Source: Nicotiana tabacum (taxonomy: Eukaryota; Streptophyta; Magnoliopsida; Solanales; Solanaceae). Taken from it: a stretch of 64,000 nucleotides of DNA. The DNA lies in assembly GCF_000715075.1 (NCBI RefSeq), contig NC_134095.1:49280806-49344805 (forward strand), written 5' to 3'. The translations under genes and the position numbers were made by a program. Of the stretch, positions 22,751 through 34,009 are shown one piece after another (the stretch's first letter is position 1; the number at the start of each line of letters is the position of its first letter). Under the pieces are notes generated by a model, which was not told the DNA's origin, searched no databases, and worked only from the letters and a program-made list of their open reading frames with translations.

Positions 22751-24181
22751 ACTGGCTGACTTCCTACTCAAAAAATCGGCCACCATATTGGCCTTTCCCG
22801 GATGATATAGGATGGTGATATCATAATCCTTCAAAAACTCCAACCACCTCCTCTGCCTCAAATTCAACTCCTTTTGCTTGAACAAATATTGAAGACTCTT
22901 GTGATCCGTGAACACCTCACATACCACGCCGTAGAGATAATGCCTCCAAATTTTCAACGCGTAAACAATGGCTGCCACCTCCAAATCATGAACCGGATAG
23001 TTCTTCTCATGAATCTTCAACTGCCGCGAAGCATAGGTAATGACCTTGCCATCCTACATCAACACTGCACCAAGTCCGATACGAGATGCATCACAAAAGA
23101 CTGTATAAGGCCCTAAACCTGTGGGAAAAACCAACACCGGTGCCGTAGTCAGAGCTGTCTTGAGCTTCTGAAAGCTCGCCTCACACTCGTCCGACCATCT
23201 GAACTAGGCACCCTTCTGGGTCAACCTGGTCATCGGTGTTGCGATAGATGAAAACCCCTCCACGAACCGACGATAGTAGCCTGCCAATCCTAAAAAACTC
23301 CGAATCTCTGTAGTTGATGCTGGTCTAAGCCAGTTCTTGACTGCCTCAATCTTCTTCGAATAAACCTGAATACCCTCTACCGATACAACATGACCCAGAA
23401 ATGCAACTAAACTTAACCAGAACTCACAATTCGAGAACTTAGAATATAATTGACTATCCCTCAAGGTCTGAAGAACCACTCTAAGATGTCGCTCATGATC
23501 CTCCCGGCTGAGAGAATATATCAAAATATCATCAATGAAGACTATCACAAACAAGTCCTAATAAGGCCTGAACACTCAATTCATCAAATCCATAAAAGTT
23601 GTTGGGGCATTTATCAACCCGAATGACATCACCAAGAACTCATAATGCCCGTACCGAGTACGGAAAGTTGTCTTAGGGATATCGGATGCCCCAATCCTCA
23701 ACTGATGGTAGCCAGATCTCAAGTCAATCTTCGAAAATACTTTGGCACCCTGAAGCTGATCAAACAAATCATCAATCCTCGGCAATGGATACTTATTCTT
23801 GATTGTAACCTTGTTCAACTACCGGTATTCAATACATATTCTCATCGATCAGTCCTTCTTCTTAACAAACAACACTGGCTCACCCCAAGGCAAAACATTC
23901 GGCCTAATAAAACCCTTCTCAATCAAGTCTTGCTACTACTCCTTCAACTCTTTCAACTCAAGCGGGGCCATACGATACGGCGGGATAGAAATGGGTTGAG
24001 TGCCCGGAGCCAAATTAATGCAAAAATCAATATCCCTATCGGGTGGCATAGCCGGCAGGTCTGAAGGAAATACCTCAGGAAACTCGCGAACAATGGGCAT
24101 AGAATCAATAGAAGGAACCTTAGCACTAAAATCACAAACATATGCTAAATAGGCCAAATACCCCTTCTCGACCATATGCTA
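22751..24181 (-). pseudogene. Element C: reverse transcriptase and RNase H, broken
   Basis: RT/RNase H copies element RNA to DNA. In minus-strand order I see the IPPYRMAP linker (about 23970-24000), [14 protein letters not shown] (about 23750-23800), [10 protein letters not shown], the MSFGL(I/T)NAP region, the catalytic [13 protein letters not shown] box near 23510-23550, [15 protein letters not shown] (about 23250-23290), then RNase H with ASRQ-type sequence, DHKSLQYLF and [10 protein letters not shown] (about 22800-22930), ending at [13 protein letters not shown] beside S. Breaks include TAG at 24179-24181, 23819-23821 and 23204-23206 and TGA at 23576-23578. At 24179, element F still has CAG. 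The RT active-site Asp pair is intact. Confidence 0.85.
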
Positions 24182-25140
24182 AGCCTTCGCATAAGAGATA
24201 ACACTACGGGTAGAATGATCAGGAGTCCCTCTCCACTCTAAACGAGGCGAACCTGGCAAGGCTAAGGTCACAGTCTTGGCATGACAGTCCAAGATAGCAT
24301 GGTAAGGTGATAACCAGTCCATCCCCAATATGACATCGAAATCACTATGTCCAGAAGAAGTAAATCTACACGAGTCTCAAGACCCCCAATCACAACTATA
24401 CACGAACGATGGACACAATCTACCACAACAGAATCACCCACCGATGTAGACACATATATAGGAGCACCTAAAGAACCACTAGGCATGACCAGATGCGGCG
24501 CAAAATAAAATTGAAGCTTCTCTACTACAAACCAGAATAGTACCTGCACCTCCACCTCTAATACCTTTACCGCCACCTCTAGCATCTCTACCTCCACCTC
24601 TAGCATCTGAGCGGGCTGGACGAGCCCCTCAATGAACCTCCTCACTCTCTCTCACAATGGGAAGTATGATAAGAGCATGACGATCCAAGTTAATGAATCT
24701 GATTTCGTACTGAGTAACAGTCATAGAACCCTGCTGGAGATGCTCGAACTACCTCCGAGGCTGATGGGGAGAAACTCTTCTAGAAATAGCTGAGTAAACT
24801 GCTCCCAAGTCAAAGCTAGCGATCCCGCTGGTCTAGCCAAATAGTAATCTCTCCACCAAGTCTTGGCGGATCCAGACAAGCGAAAAGTAGCAAAATCGAC
24901 CCCATTGGTATCAACTAGCCCCATGTTCCTAAGAACCTCGTGACGGCTATCCAGAAAATCCTGGGGATCCTCAGAAGATGCACCGCTGAAAGTAGTAGTG
25001 AAGAGCTTGGTGAAACCTATCCAACCTCCACGAAGCCTCCGAAAACATAGTTGATTTATCACCGGCCTACTGTTGTTCAGCTGAAGAAGCGGTACATGAC
25101 CTCGCTATTCGCGAAAGGAAAAGAGTAGAGGTTTCAACTT
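24182..25140 (-). pseudogene. Element C: shortened gag and protease remnant
   Basis: The capsid part is at 24721-25062 (FSGASSEDPQDFLDS, FRLSGSAKTWWRDY, LTWEQFTQLFLEEFLP), followed by a degraded segment to VRRFIEGL near 24620. After that the usual nucleocapsid zinc knuckle is absent. A short Gly-rich repeat (about 24535-24610) is followed by the approach to the protease, ILVCSREASILF, and then sequence that in relatives lies after the active site. The D-P-G catalytic box is therefore deleted, with a frame change. The rest of the protease (YFAPHL, then GDSVVVD) is at about 24340-24500. The gag N-terminus is also not recognisable. C could not have made its own functional Gag or protease in this form. 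Confidence 0.7.
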
Positions 25141-25307
25141 AGCATTGAGAGATCAAAATCGCACGATAGGAAAGAATAGATGTGAGGTTTTTCTAACTCT
25201 ATAGCCTTTGGGAATAAATACAGACGTCTCTGTACCAATACCTCAAAGTCTACTAAGCTTGTCTGTGAACTGTGAGACCCATGTAACCTAGAGCTCAGAT
25301 ACCAACT
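25141..25307 (-). promoter_or_regulatory. Element C: leader, primer site and AGACGTCT hairpin
   Basis: The primer site at 25291-25304 reads TGGTATCTGAGCTC on the minus strand, a Met-type site with a CT for CA change. AGACGTCT at 25222-25229 lies between GTAC and GTAT arms, about 62 nt downstream of the primer site. The leader matches those of A, B and F. Confidence 0.7.
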
Positions 25308-27624
25308 TGTCACGACCCGGATTTCCCACCCTCGGGAGTCGTGACGGCGCCTACTAATATGAGCTAGGAAAGCCAATTATTGAACCATCTACCTTTTTAC
25401 CAATTTTATTCTCTTTAACAATTACGAAGAAATAACGTTTAAACAATGGAATTTAACATATGCGGAAGAAAACAATAAGTCATTTGAACATGAATATCTA
25501 TTACAACTGTTTGATATCTCAACTACCCAAAACTGGTGTCACAGTTTCACAGACGGTCTAAGAATACTACAAATAAAGGTCTGAAAGAATTTAATACAAC
25601 ACTGTCTCTAGAAATACATGTAAGAAATAGGAAGGTAGATAGAAAGAAGACGCCAAGGCCTACGGACGCCTGCAGGGCTACCTCGGATCACCTGATGAAC
25701 AAGAGTCAGCAATCTCACTGCGGTCCGAAGTCTACAACACTGGGGTCTACACAAAAGAGTGCAGAGTGTAGTATCAGCACAACTGACCCCATATGCCGGT
25801 AAGTGCCTAGCCTAACCTCGGCGAAGTAGTGACAAGGCTAGGACCAGACTACCAAATAAACCTGCGCAGTTATATAATATACAACAAAAAGTAAAGCAGG
25901 AATAAGCAAGTAAAGATGGAAGGGGGAAACATGTTGCGGGGGTATACCAGTATTAACAGTAAATCCAGAGTAACAGTTTAAGGGCAGCTTAGAGTCCACA
26001 ACAAAACAAAAGAAACTAATATCCAAACTAAGCACACTTGTATCAATAATTGTTGCGGCTAGCAACCCGACCACAATATATAACAACGTTGTTGAGGCAT
26101 GCACCCTGATCCATATAATTTGTCATTGTTGCGGCGTGCAACCTGATCCACATATATCATTGTTGCGGCGTGCAACCCGATCCACCCTTAACATTGTTGC
26201 AGTGTGCAACCCGATCCAGTATAACATTGATGCGGCATGCAACCCGATCCACATATAATATTATTGCGGTGTGAAACCCAATCCAATATAACATTGTTGC
26301 GGCGTGCAACCCGATCTACATATAATATTATTACGGCGTGCAAACCCTAATTTTCTACCCTTAATCTCATGTTTTAGGCCTAGAACTCTAGTGGGTGTTG
26401 ATAAGAAATGGAAGAAAATGAGCTTAGGATTACATACCTATGAAGCTATGGTGAAGTTCCTCTTCAAAAATTGCCAAAGAGGTGTGGAGAAGATGAAGTT
26501 TATGAAAAATGGTGGAAATCCCGTAATGTATTCTATTTTTGGAACTTAAAATAACTGGGCGAATTTGGTCTTCGTGTTCGCGACAGGCTCATCGCGTTCA
26601 CAATGAGCTAGGCCTGAGAGACCTTCGCATTCGCGTAAACGGACTCGCGTTCGTGGAGCATTAACTCCTCGAGCCATCGCGTTCGCGGCTAGGAGTTCGC
26701 GTTCGCATAGGGTATAATATCCCTCTTCCTGCCCAGCCTCATAAACCTTCGCGTTCGTGTTACCAGGCCCTCGTTCGGGAAGGGAAGACCCCCCCCCCCC
26801 AAAGCTTCGTGTTCACGACCTGGGTCATGCGATCACGTAGAAAGAAATTTCCTTCGTCGTGAATAACTCATCACGTTCGTGAGGGTCCTCCCGCGAACGT
26901 GAAGAAGAAAATACCAGCACACCAGAACTGAAAAACCTGCAACTTTTATGAGTTCAAAAACCTTCCGAAACTCACCCGAGCCTTCGGGGCTCCAAACCAA
27001 ACATACGTACTAACTCAAAACATCATATAAACTTATCCGTGTGATCAAATTACCAAAATAACCCCTTAAATAATGAATTAAACCTCAAAATCAATGAAAT
27101 ATTTCAAAACTTCTTAAAACACCAAATTTTGCATTTAAGGTCCGAATCACGTCAAATGATATCCGTTTCTTACCAAACTTCATAGAATTATCTTAAATCA
27201 TATATAAGACTTGTACCATGTGCCGGAACTAAAATACAGACCCGATACCAACATGTTCTAATCAAAATTCATTTCCAAATCCTTTAAACAATTTCAGAAA
27301 ATAATTTTCTTTGAAAATTCATTTCTCGGGCTTGGGACTTCGGAATTCGATTCCGGGCGTACGCCCAGATCCCATATTTTCCTACAAACCCTCCGGGACC
27401 GTCAAATTACGGGTCCGGGTACGTTTACCCAAAACGTTGACCAAAGTCAAATTAATTCATTTTATAGTCAAAACTTATCATTTTTCACAGATTTTCACAT
27501 ATAAGCTTTTTGGCTACGCACCCGGACTGCGCATGCAAATCGAGGTGATGCTAAAAGAGGTTTTTAAAGCCTTGGAATGCAGAATTCATTTTAAAAACAA
27601 GTGATGACCTCTTGGGTCATCACA
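25308..27624 (-). repeat. Element C: 5' LTR with internal deletion, 2.32 kb
   Basis: The start folds perfectly over nine pairs: GTGATGACC at 27601-27609 with GGTCATCAC at 27615-27623. The end at 25308 reads GGTCGTGACA. It aligns by eye with the 3' LTR except for a gap near 26345, where a CGTGCAA repeat unit jumps to CCCTAATTTTCTACCC. This removes about 0.9 kb present in the other LTR. Confidence 0.85.
26043..26345 (-). repeat. LTR C minisatellite, second copy
   Basis: About nine units with the TTGCGGCGTGCAACCCGATC core, matching the array at 13826-14108. The deletion in this LTR starts inside the last unit. Confidence 0.8.
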
Positions 27625-28955
27625 CTTTACATCCTGGTTAAAGATTATTAATCTATTTTCAGCGTTAGTGCGGTCGGTGGTATGGATGTACAGACTTGTT
27701 ATCTATTATGGAAGGTCGTAGGAGCGTGCCCCACGGGAAGGTTGTATAAGTTTGGCATGTAGTCACTTGATTGATTGAAGAATTAAACCAAGTATCAAGA
27801 TTGATGCCTGGAGGGCACTCGATTTATTGGGTTGTGGACTGTGGAGGATTACTCTGGTTATGATGGTTGTTCTTGTGTGTTATGGGAAAAGGGGGGTTAT
27901 TATGGACCCAGGAAAGATTATGACCTAGTTTGGTATGATTAGAATCGGTTTAAGGTCTGTGAATGTATTTAAGTATGAATATGGGCTCTATATCAGGCCG
28001 GATGTATTCATTTTAGCATAGCGCTCCTTATGAAGGAGTATTCAGACATGGGATGTTATTTCGTCATAGTCTATTTCATGTAATATTATATTGTGCCGTG
28101 TGAGTTGTGAACGACTCGATAATTTTCTTATGTGTTGAGGTTCCGCGTAGCGATGGTGTTATGTGAGCAGGATGGCTCTTTAGTTTCAGAACATATATCG
28201 CAGCTCAGTTGTGCTTGAGTTTGTTAGCCTATGACGTTATATGTCTCCCCAGGGATGGTATTATGCACTTAGTGTGCTTGTGATTGATCTTCGGTATTTT
28301 GTTGTAATCAGCAATTTAGCTCGGTGTGTATCTCCTTATGTGAATTTTATGTGTGGATCGGGTGGCATGCCACCATGGGCATGTTGTTTGGATCGGGTTG
28401 CACGCCGCAACAGTGTGATGCTGAGTACAGTTCCCTATACCTGCTTTTATGTGTTTTATTTCCCATTTTCTGAGGAAATTCATATTAGCCCCATGAGTTG
28501 AGTAGTCCCTTCCTGAGTTCATTTTTTTTATGTATCACGTTCGAGCTTGCAGCTTATTGGCACGTTACGGCATCATATGGGACTTTTGATCATGACTGGG
28601 GTGGCTTATTGCCTGAGCAGTTCGTAATGGGTGAGACGAGATTATTGGATCTAGGATCAGTGCAGTCGGATTATATGAAGTATATTAAAGAGCAAAGATC
28701 ATTATTTGGTTCAGAATGAGGTAATGGTTCTTGTCAGAAGTATAGACACAATGATTTGTTGACTTGGCAGTTGGTTATAAATTTCTACACATCTCTTCTG
28801 TCGTGGCAGTATTGCGAGAGTTGGAACAAGACTTATATATATCATGAGGTGCATTGTGAGCATCAAATTCGGGGAATGTTGGTTATTATGATCAGAGAAT
28901 GTTATTATGGTCATGTGGATAATGTGGTGCATGGTGAGAATTCGACAAAGGTATG
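27625..28955 (+). mobile_element. Element B: non-coding interior, right part
   Basis: This continues the B interior after element C. No gag or pol motif is visible in any frame. At 28350-28412 it carries two copies of GGATCGGGT(T/G)GCA-type sequence, one reading GGATCGGGTTGCACGCCGCA, the same motif in element orientation as in LTRs A, C and G. It ends abruptly at the D-family LTR; no 3' LTR of B in plus orientation follows. Confidence 0.45.
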
Positions 28956-29975
28956 TGTAGACATGTGATTTTTTACCCTCCCCGAGTTTTTTCATATTTT
29001 AGCATATAAATATTTAATTTAGGCCTAATATAGCTATTTCAACTATTTTTGACTTCTTTACTTTATTTTCGTCATGAAAATGGAAAATTACAAAAAAATA
29101 TTTTAGCTTATGTATCTTTCATAAATTTAAATAAAAAATATATATACAAAAATAGTAACTTATTTTTATCTTAACATAATCTTGAAAATACAAAAATACG
29201 TAATAGTTTCATGTTAGCTTTTGGATTGTGTCAGTATTTTTATCTTATTTTAAAAGGAGTCAATTAAGGTGTTGGATCACAATTTTAAGAGTTTTAGAGC
29301 CCAATTCTTGGCACAATTCGGATTAGTCCATTAAGCCTAGGGACCCTTCTAGACTCTTCTAGACTCTTCTTTGGAACAAAAACAAATAAAAAAGACCATA
29401 AGGACCGATTTCCATGGCCCTCGCAAAGTTAAAAACGCGTAGCTGCTTTAGGCACGTCGTTAAATAACATTACCTTCCTAAATTCGGGTGTGCATTTCAT
29501 GTGACACAAATCAAAATCTTAAAACATTAACTAAAATGTGTTTAGGATTGCGGGTGCATTTCATGTGGCGCGATCCAAAGACACGTTTTAAACGACGTTC
29601 AATCTTCTTTAAAAATTAATTAAAAGAGGTTAAAACTAAAATTTGCACATAGGTTCATAATTGCTTAAAATCAGATAATTAAGCTGAATATAACAGTTCA
29701 GCGACCGTGCTAGAACCACAGAACTCGGGAATGCCTAACACCTTCTCCCGGGTTAACAGAATTCCTTACCCGGATTTTTATGTTCGCGGACTGTTAAACA
29801 GAGTCAATCTTTTCCTCAATTCGGGATTCTAAACCGGTGACTTGGGACACCATAAATTATCCTAAGTGGTGACTCTGAATTTTTAATAAAATGAGCCCGT
29901 TTCGATTCACTTTAAGTTTGAAAAAACTCCCTTATATACACCCTTCCGGGGTGTAGTGAAAAAGGAGGTGTGACA
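28956..29975 (+). repeat. D-family LTR, plus orientation, internally deleted
   Basis: It starts TGTAGACATGTGATTTTT and ends GGAGGTGTGACA. About 440 bp of the 5' part is followed directly (near 29400) by the 3' part beginning TTTCCATGGCCCTCGCAAAG. Compared with the copies at 30450-32174 and 51347-53051, some 1.3 kb from the middle is missing. It is non-coding. Confidence 0.75.
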
Positions 29976-29979
29976 GCTC

Positions 29980-29997
29980 TGGAGACTCTGCTGGGGA
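29980..29997 (+). promoter_or_regulatory. D-family primer-binding site
   Basis: TGGAGACTCTGCTGGGGA lies four bases after the LTR end. Many Tat/Ogre-like plant elements carry a near-identical TGGCGACTCTGCTGGGGA here. I do not name the priming tRNA. Confidence 0.55.
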
Positions 29998-30449
29998 GAA
30001 GAACCTAGAATCTCTGGTTCAGGGTTCAGAATTCGAGCTTACAATAATTGTTGTATGTGGATTTATTTATTATCTGATTTTATTCACATGTTTGGGCCTA
30101 ATGTGGTAGGTGATGCTTTTTACCGCTTTGATATTATCTGAACTGTATATAAACTGTTACGAAACCCTTCTCTTCTCATCTTCGGGGATGTGCTCGCTGG
30201 TCGAGACTCCATATTCTGTTAGTGTCATACCTTGAAATAAGAAAAAGGCTCAGACAAGTTACCAATCCGGATGGCCAGTCAAGGATATGTAGGCAGCTCA
30301 GATACCAGGGCTCGGTCACATTCCCATTTTCTCTTAGTTTTAATCTCTCCAAATAAGGGTCGGGTCAAAAAACCTGTCTAGTCATTCTTTATCTGAAAAC
30401 TCTTCATGAGAACGGATCAAAGGTATTTTCTGTGATAAGAAGCTATGCG
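29998..30449 (+). mobile_element. D-family untranslated interior, collapsed
   Basis: The first part is 5' untranslated sequence. From about 30305 (CACATTCCCATTTTCTCTTAG) it matches, in element orientation, the sequence that lies just before the 3' LTR of the other D copy (about 49985-50095 on the minus strand). All gag and pol is therefore missing between leader and 3' untranslated region. It stops at the inverted LTR instead of a direct one. Confidence 0.55.
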
Positions 30450-32174
30450 ACTTTGCGAGGGCCATGGAAATCTGGCATGCCTCGATTTCTAATTTCAAAG
30501 GATTTTATTATTCGAAGTTGTTATAATCGGGTTACATGAAATGCACCCCCCGAATTGAGATTCACATATCGTAATCATGCCACGGGAACAGTACCCATAG
30601 CCACTAACCAATCATGCCACTATTAACCCACTTCTATTAATTCAAATTAAAAAAAAACCAAGGCGTAACACTAGTATTCACTGATTTTAAATTCAACTTT
30701 CAGAAAAACAAAAATCAATAATCAATAAATTAGTGCCACATGCTCATAATTCAAAGGCAAACTATATGTTTCATAAAATCAATAAAGCTAAATTCAACCA
30801 CATTATTGCAATTGAAAACATTCATGGGTTGATAAACTTTGACATGGAAACAAAAAACAGCAGATATCTTACGAAGAAAGAAACAGAACCTCGGACGGAA
30901 GCCAATGAACGACGACACACTCAAACTTGCCAGAACTCAAGCTGGACCTCGCCGGCGACCATAAACAGACCTTAAATGTTGCCGGGGAAACCGATCTTTG
31001 CTTACGGACTCGAACTTAAAGAGTCATTCAGCGGCTAAGGAAATGGTTTCAGATCGAGCTCCTAGCGGATGAAGCTTCTTGTTTCAGTGAACAAGCAGGC
31101 TCCAATATCTCCAAGGAAATGGTTGGGATCGAGCTTTGGGTTCTAGGTCTCTGTTAAGAAGCAGCCATCGGTTTTGGGCCTTGTGTTTAGAACTTGAAGA
31201 CGAAAGCAGAACGGGAGGTCTTTTTGGTCGTCAATGGTGTTACTTGGTCTCTAGGGTTCGCCCATTTGGTTCAAGGAAGACGAAGAGCTTCAGCTGTTAC
31301 TGGTTGAAGAAGACGACTTGTGAAGGGGTCGTGTGGTTGAATAAAAGGAACAGAACTGATGGGGACGGGGTGTGTTCGAGAAGATGAAGACTGGGAGATG
31401 ACGCAGTAGCGACTGGAATGGCTGTTGGGTTCAGCTGCCGGGTGTCATTCAGGTCTGGTTGGGATGTGGAGAAGATGGCGGAGGGCTGTCTGGCGTAGCT
31501 GTTATTCGTTGATGGAGGTCCCTTCCTCTTTCGCTGAAGATGGCTGCTACTCGGGTGGCTGAAGGTCGTGTATGGCTGCTGTTGCGTGTAAGTGAAGAAG
31601 AAGACCTTAGGGGTCTTCAGCTCTAGCCCTTTTTCAGATTTTTTAAGCATTACTTTATATGTAGAGTCTAGATTTAGGTGTAATTTTGTGTATTTTGCCA
31701 ATTAGTCCCTAGGTCTTTTTGTGTTAAGTCCTTAGGGTATTTTTTATTTGTTTTTGTTCCAAAGAAGAGTCTAGAAGGGTCCCTAGGCTTAATGGACTAA
31801 TCCGAATTGGGCCAAGAATTGGGCTCTAAAACACTTAAAATTGTGATCCAACATCTTAATTGACTCCTTTTAAAATAAGATAAAAATACTGCACAATTCA
31901 AAAGCTAACATAAAACTATTACGTATTTTTGTATTTTCAAGATTATGTAAAGATAAAAATAAGGCATTATATTTGTATTTTTGTATATATATGTTTTATT
32001 TAAATTTGTGAAAGATACGGAAGCTAAAATATTTTTTTGTAATTTTTCATTTTCATGACGAAAATAAAGTAAAGAAGTCAAAAATAGTTGAAATAGCTAT
32101 ATTAGGCCTAAATTAAATATTTACATGCTAAAATATGAAAATGCTCGGGGAGGGTCAAAAATCACATGTCTACA
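30450..32174 (-). repeat. D-family LTR, minus orientation, 3' end missing
   Basis: It starts at 32174 (minus strand TGTAGACATG) and runs 1.7 kb to the CGCAAAGT word at 30450; the last 0.5 kb of the LTR is absent. It includes the middle part that the plus copy at 28956-29975 lacks. A minus-strand frame of 134 codons (31297-31701) lies within it and recurs in the other copies as LTR sequence, not as a recognisable gene. Confidence 0.75.
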
Positions 32175-34009
32175 ATTTTGGCCGCAGAAGCGGAAATATA
32201 GTCGCAGATGCGAAAATGTCTGGGCAGAAGGTATAAATTGTGGCCTTCGCGAATTTTGAGTTATTTCACCATTTTTATCTCGGCTTTGGAGTTTTTTGGG
32301 CGATTTGAAAGAGGGATTTCAAGGGAACTTCATTGAGGTAAGGAATGTGGACTTAAAACTCGTTCCTATGCTATTATTTCACGGGTTAGAGCTAGAAATT
32401 ATGGAAATTAAGGGTGAAAATTAGGGAAACTATGGCTTGGGAACTTAGGCCTTTAATTGAGGATCTGAAGGATCATTTAGGATCGGATTTCTGAACTTTT
32501 GATATGTATGAACTCGTGGGAAGATAAGGAACCTATTAATGTAAAAATTATTGAATTCCGAGACGTGGTCCCGGGGGTCGAGTTTTGGTATTTCGGGACC
32601 TGTTCGTATTTTGATTATTTTCGCTTAGGTTTCGTTCCCTTAGCATATTTTGATGTTGTGATTCTGATTTTGCATATATTCGACGCGAGTGGAGGCCGAC
32701 TCGAGGGACAAAGGCATCACGAGCTAGAGATTTGACTAGTTCGAGGTGAGTAATGATTATAAATGATGTTTTGAGGGTTTAAAACCCCATATTGCACATC
32801 GTAGTGCTATATTGAGGTGAGGCACACGCTTGATGACGAGCGTGGGGTCGTGCACTATTGGGGATTATGACTTGGTCCGTCCCGATTGATGGTTTTACCG
32901 CGTATTTGACTGAAATCTATTTGTTATCGTCATTATTTGGGTTGAATGCCATATTTGGGCATCGTGCCAACTATTTGAACCCTTCGGGGATTTTTACTGG
33001 TATTTCCTCACTGTTTTGACTTTATACTTGAACTTAGTCATGTTATATTTCACTGCTTTTCGGACTCAGCCATGTTTACTTTGTTTTAACACTTACATGA
33101 TCTTTTAAATGATATTTTGGGGCTGAGAAACATGTTTTACTACTGCCCGAGTGGCTTGTGAGGATTTTGATTGAGTAACGCCGAGGGCCTATGTTGTGAG
33201 GAAATATTTGATACTGATTATGAGGTCGAGGGCCCGAGATATGTACTCCACGAGGTGGCTTGAGTGATATGAGGCCGAGGGCCTAGTGATGATGCCACGA
33301 GGTGGCTTGATATTACGCTTGTTGACACTGTGCCCGAGGGGTGGATTTGTTGACACTGTGCCCGATAGGCGAACCTTTATGTGTTTATTTTCTTAATTAA
33401 CCATCCATTTCTTGCTTAAATTGTTGAAAAAGGCTTTTGATGAAATTTCATTTGATATAAAGGATTTTTGCCTATCTTTCACTGATTCACTGATTTTTTA
33501 AATGGTTTTACTGCTTCATTATAAAATGCTTTGTGCTTTACGTGATTTCTTGCTTTCAGTCTTTATTTATATTCGTTACTCACTGAGTTGGAGTACTCAC
33601 TTTACTCCCTGCACCCTGTATGCAGATTCAGGCATTGCGGATCCTGCCAGTGCGAGTTGAGAGCTCCCGGCAGATATCGGAGTCCACGAGGTAGCTGCTT
33701 AGTGTCTGTAGTCCCGTGTTTCTCCCTCTTTATCATTTCTATCTCTTATCAGACATTTTTAATAGTTTGTAGACTTTTCAGACTTTTATTTGGTTTTATA
33801 GATACTCATGACTAGTGACAACATGGTATCAGGATGTGTTGGGTTGTTCTTCCGCGTATCTATGATATTATCGGCTACTTTGGTTTATTTATTCATGCTT
33901 AGACTATTTCTTATTGTTTAACTGTTTAAAATGGAATTGGGTTTAACTGGCTGGCCTTGTCTTCACGAGAGGCTCCATCACGACCGGGTTCGGGTTTAGG
34001 GTCGTGACA
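32175..34009 (+). repeat. LTR E, 3' part of a gypsy LTR
   Basis: The sequence has the build of a gypsy LTR: GCAGAAGCGG/GCAGATGCG words at 32178-32255, a GAGGTAAGGAATG segment, repeats at 33160-33370, and an end GGGTCGTGACA at 34009. The last 35 bases pair TCACGACC with GGTCGTGA. Its 5' part is missing at the D junction, and it abuts LTR B' with one base between. It is not the B family, although the layout is similar. Confidence 0.6.
33160..33370 (+). repeat. LTR E short repeats
   Basis: GAGGCCGAGGGCCTA-like words alternate with CCACGAGGTGGCTTGA-like words (three or four of each). Two copies of TTGTTGACACTGTGCCCGA close the array. The CCACGAGGTGG unit is itself a near-palindrome. Confidence 0.6.

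Larger units (their letters stand above)
13087..27624 (-). mobile_element. Element C: complete gypsy element with nested solo LTR
   Basis: Order on the minus strand is: 5' LTR (27624-25308), primer site, gag remnant, protease remnant, RT/RNase H, [solo LTR S], integrase and C-terminal tail, PPT, 3' LTR (16330-13087). Flanks are CTTTG (13082-13086) and CTTTA (27625-27629), a 5 bp target duplication with one change. It interrupts the interior of element B. Without S the element would be about 9.6 kb. The order protease, RT, integrase makes it Ty3/gypsy; long LTRs and a Met-type primer site suggest the Del/Tekay chromovirus branch. Confidence 0.85.

Noticed and set aside
31297..31701. Minus-strand frame of 134 codons in a D-family LTR, partly repeated at 51482-51685
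   Set aside because: It is LTR sequence; the frame is not kept across the other copies and shows no domain.
33821..33834. CATGGTATCAGG, a primer-site-like word inside LTR E
   Set aside because: A better LTR end with a terminal inverted repeat (GGGTCGTGACA) lies at 34009, and the sequence after 33834 does not resemble the shared leader.
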